A model generated the notes under the pieces. It was not told the DNA's origin, did no database searches, and worked only from the letters and a program-made list of their open reading frames with translations. This document shows, one piece after another, positions 5,024 to 6,931 of a DNA stretch of 6,931 bases. Both the position numbers and the translations under genes were made by a program. Within the stretch, counting starts at the first letter, position 1, and each line of letters opens with the position of its first letter. Source of the stretch: Bifidobacterium breve (GTDB taxonomy: Bacteria; Bacteroidota; Bacteroidia; Chitinophagales; Chitinophagaceae); contig CALPJR020000043.1 of NCBI GenBank assembly GCA_943323935.2, forward strand, positions 1-6,931, given 5' to 3'.

Positions 5024-6931
5024 ATGAAAAATTTAACGCGTTTTACTTTTCTATTAATTGCTTCTTTTGCTATACATTATAGCCAAGCTCAAACCAGCGA
5101 TTCTACTTTAAAAGGAATGAACTGGAGAAATATCGGGCCAAACAGAGGAGGAAGGTCCTTGGGCGTTGCAGGAAGTAGTAAAAATAAATTAGAATATTAT
5201 TTTGGAGCAGTGGGTGGTGGTTTATGGAAAACCACAGACGGAGGTTTGAATTGGAAACCTGTAACCGATGGTCAAATTACAAGTTCAAGTGTGGGTGCAG
5301 TTGCTGTAGCTGAATCCAATCCAGATATTGTTTATATAGGTACGGGGGAAACTGCCTTTAGAGGCAATATCATGCAAGGGGATGGGGTGTATAAATCCAC
5401 CGATGCAGGAAAGACTTGGAAAAATATTGGATTAAAAAATACACAATCAATTTCAAGGGTAAGAATCCATCCGACCAATCCAGATATCGTTTATGTATCA
5501 GCATTGGGTCATGCTTTTGGTCCGAATGAGGAGCGTGGTGTTTTTAAAACAACAGATGGCGGTAAAACTTGGAATAAGGTTTTATATGTGAATGATAAAG
5601 CAGGCGCAGAAGATTTAGCGATTGATCCACAAAATCCAGAAATTATTTATGCAAGTATTTGGGAGGTATATAGAACACCATATAAAATGTGGGCCGATAC
5701 TGGCACATCTGCTTTATACAAATCGATAGACGGTGGGGCAAGCTGGAAAGTTATTTCTAAAAACCCTGGTATGCCAGCAGTGGTTGGTAAAGTAGGCGTA
5801 GCAGTCTCTCCAGCAGACGGGAATCGTGTTTGGGCCATTGTGGAATCACCAGAGGGTGGATTATATCGTTCCGATGATGGCGGCGCGAATTGGAAATTAG
5901 TGAACAATGAAAGAAAATTACGTCAACGTGCATTTTATTATTCTCGCATAGTGGCCGATCCAAAAGATAAAAACACGGTGTATGGTTTGAATGTAAATTT
6001 TTATAAATCAACCGATGGTGGGGTCACATTTAAAACAGAAATAAAGGTACCACACGGAGACAACCATGATTTATGGATTGACCCTAAAGATCCAGCGCGT
6101 TTAGCCACAGCCAATGATGGTGGTGGAGCTGTTTCTGTGAATGGCGGCTTAACATGGACGGATGAAGACTTTCCAACTGCACAATTATACCATATCACAG
6201 TCACGAAAGATTTTCCTTATCAAGTAGCTGGTGCACAACAAGATAATAGCACGATTGCTTTGCCTAGTGAAGATTACAGACATAGAGCAGCAAGAGGCAA
6301 TTCAACAAAACCAGGAATAGGCTTTGCTTATGAAGTGGGCGGTGGAGAGAGTGGATATATTGCGCAGGATCCAAAAAATCCAGATATATTTTATGCAGGT
6401 AGTCAAGGTGCTTTATTGACTCGTATTAATAGAATGACTGGTCAAGTAAGGGATGTGCAAGTGTATCCAAGATTCTTTTCTGGAGAAGAAGCAAAGACCT
6501 TACCTGAGAGATGGCAGTGGACTTATCCTATCGTTTTTTCACCTGTAGATCCTAATGTATTATTTACTTGTTCTCAGCATGTTTGGAAAACAACGAACGA
6601 AGGGCAGAGTTGGGAAAAAATTAGTCCAGACTTGACTTATAATGATTCAACTACATTAGGCGTAAGTGGTGGTGTGATTACAAGAGACATGAATGGCCCA
6701 GAAATTTACGGGACAGTATTTGCATTAGCACCTTCTTATCAAGATGTGAATATTATTTGGGCTGGATCGGATGATGGACTCATTCATATTACTAAAGACG
6801 GGGGTAAAAATTGGGATAATATTACACCAAAAGATATGCCTAAGAATACGCGTGTGAGTATTATTGAGGCTTCTCATTTTAATGCAGGCACAGCATATAT
6901 TGCAGCCAAGCGTTATCAAATGGATGATCGC
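5024..6931 (+). CDS. Exported Asp-box beta-propeller protein, sortilin/VPS10-like (3' end outside the window)
   Basis: An open frame of 636 codons runs off the right edge without a stop; relatives are often about 1000 residues or more. Residues 1-22 are a signal peptide (hydrophobic core, SQA before Q23), so the protein is exported. After a WRNIGPNRGGR segment typical of the family, nine Asp-boxes (S/T-x-D/N-x-G-x-T/S/N-W/F) occur at residues 70, 125, 176, 234, 283, 329, 371, 523 and 590. Most blades also carry a DPxNPxxxY-like turn, for example at 150, 201 and 449. This is the fold of sortilin-type and BNR-repeat propellers. Databases often label such proteins 'glycosyl hydrolase' or 'exo-alpha-sialidase', but Asp-boxes are structural, and no sialidase arginine triad or FRIP motif is evident in the visible part, so enzyme activity is not supported. 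Carbohydrate or peptide binding is possible. The start at 5024 is chosen because an ATG at 5019 meets a stop after one further codon. Confidence 0.85.
   Translation, partial: MKNLTRFTFLLIASFAIHYSQAQTSDSTLKGMNWRNIGPNRGGRSLGVAGSSKNKLEYYFGAVGGGLWKTTDGGLNWKPVTDGQITSSSVGAVAVAESNPDIVYIGTGETAFRGNIMQGDGVYKSTDAGKTWKNIGLKNTQSISRVRIHPTNPDIVYVSALGHAFGPNEERGVFKTTDGGKTWNKVLYVNDKAGAEDLAIDPQNPEIIYASIWEVYRTPYKMWADTGTSALYKSIDGGASWKVISKNPGMPAVVGKVGVAVSPADGNRVWAIVESPEGGLYRSDDGGANWKLVNNERKLRQRAFYYSRIVADPKDKNTVYGLNVNFYKSTDGGVTFKTEIKVPHGDNHDLWIDPKDPARLATANDGGGAVSVNGGLTWTDEDFPTAQLYHITVTKDFPYQVAGAQQDNSTIALPSEDYRHRAARGNSTKPGIGFAYEVGGGESGYIAQDPKNPDIFYAGSQGALLTRINRMTGQVRDVQVYPRFFSGEEAKTLPERWQWTYPIVFSPVDPNVLFTCSQHVWKTTNEGQSWEKISPDLTYNDSTTLGVSGGVITRDMNGPEIYGTVFALAPSYQDVNIIWAGSDDGLIHITKDGGKNWDNITPKDMPKNTRVSIIEASHFNAGTAYIAAKRYQMDDR
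5231..6814 (+). repeat. Array of nine Asp-box propeller blades within the last gene
   Basis: The coding repeats have one Asp-box every 42-58 residues for the first seven, then a 152-residue step to the eighth, then 67 to the ninth. The wide step (residues 379-522) still contains a DPKNPDIFYAGSQG segment resembling the other blades, so at least one blade there has probably lost its Asp-box. At DNA level the 13-mer CCAATCCAGATAT occurs at 5316-5328 and again at 5475-5487, in equivalent places of two blades, showing duplication that has not fully diverged or convergent codon choice. Confidence 0.75.

Noticed and set aside
5647..6204. Antisense open frames of 67-86 codons inside the propeller gene, and another at 6725-6919
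   Set aside because: They overlap one another and a well-supported sense gene; their repeated Pro/Ser segments are the reverse reading of the Asp-box repeats.
5024..6931. Annotation of the last gene as a sialidase
   Set aside because: Asp-boxes occur in many non-enzymatic propellers; no FRIP motif or arginine triad could be identified in the visible 636 residues.
1..6931. CRISPR array, tRNA, rRNA, insertion sequence or phage attachment site
   Set aside because: By eye on both strands, no spaced identical repeats, cloverleaf-like sequence, transposase motif or flanking terminal repeats were found.

Overview
The window looks like a chromosomal segment of a low-GC member of the Bacteroidota, probably of the Chitinophagia/Sphingobacteriia type. 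This rests on AT-rich DNA, a TonB-dependent receptor with an N-terminal carboxypeptidase-regulatory-like domain, exported proteins whose predicted mature ends begin with Gln, and the absence of a Shine-Dalgarno sequence before any of the four visible starts. The taxonomic call is an inference from style, not from a marker gene.

All five genes lie on the + strand. Positions 1-915 hold the 3' end of an arsenic-resistance cassette: the C-terminal half of an arsenite S-adenosylmethionine methyltransferase (ArsM), then a thioredoxin-type arsenate reductase (ArsC) 12 bases later. Together they would reduce As(V) to As(III) and then methylate it. An ArsR repressor and an As(III) efflux pump would be expected to the left, outside the window.

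After a 158-base gap, three genes for exported or outer-membrane proteins follow. The first (1074-2501) is a secreted metal-dependent amidohydrolase of the imidazolonepropionase-like/Xaa-Pro dipeptidase group. The second (2602-4947) is a TonB-dependent outer-membrane receptor that starts with GTG. The third (5024 to the right edge, unfinished) is a large Asp-box beta-propeller protein of the kind annotated as sortilin/VPS10-like or 'glycosyl hydrolase BNR repeat'. The gaps are 100 and 76 bases. Each gap carries an inverted repeat: one directly before the receptor start and one terminator-like hairpin just after the receptor stop. The three genes may therefore be neighbours with separate control rather than one tight operon. 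A shared role in capturing and degrading peptides is possible but unproven.

No RNA genes, insertion sequences, CRISPR arrays or attachment sites were seen. The window reads mostly as ordinary Bacteroidota gene content. I did not find convincing evidence of an undescribed system; the points of interest are the intact ArsM/ArsC cysteine sets, the intergenic inverted repeats, and the propeller protein with nine Asp-boxes.
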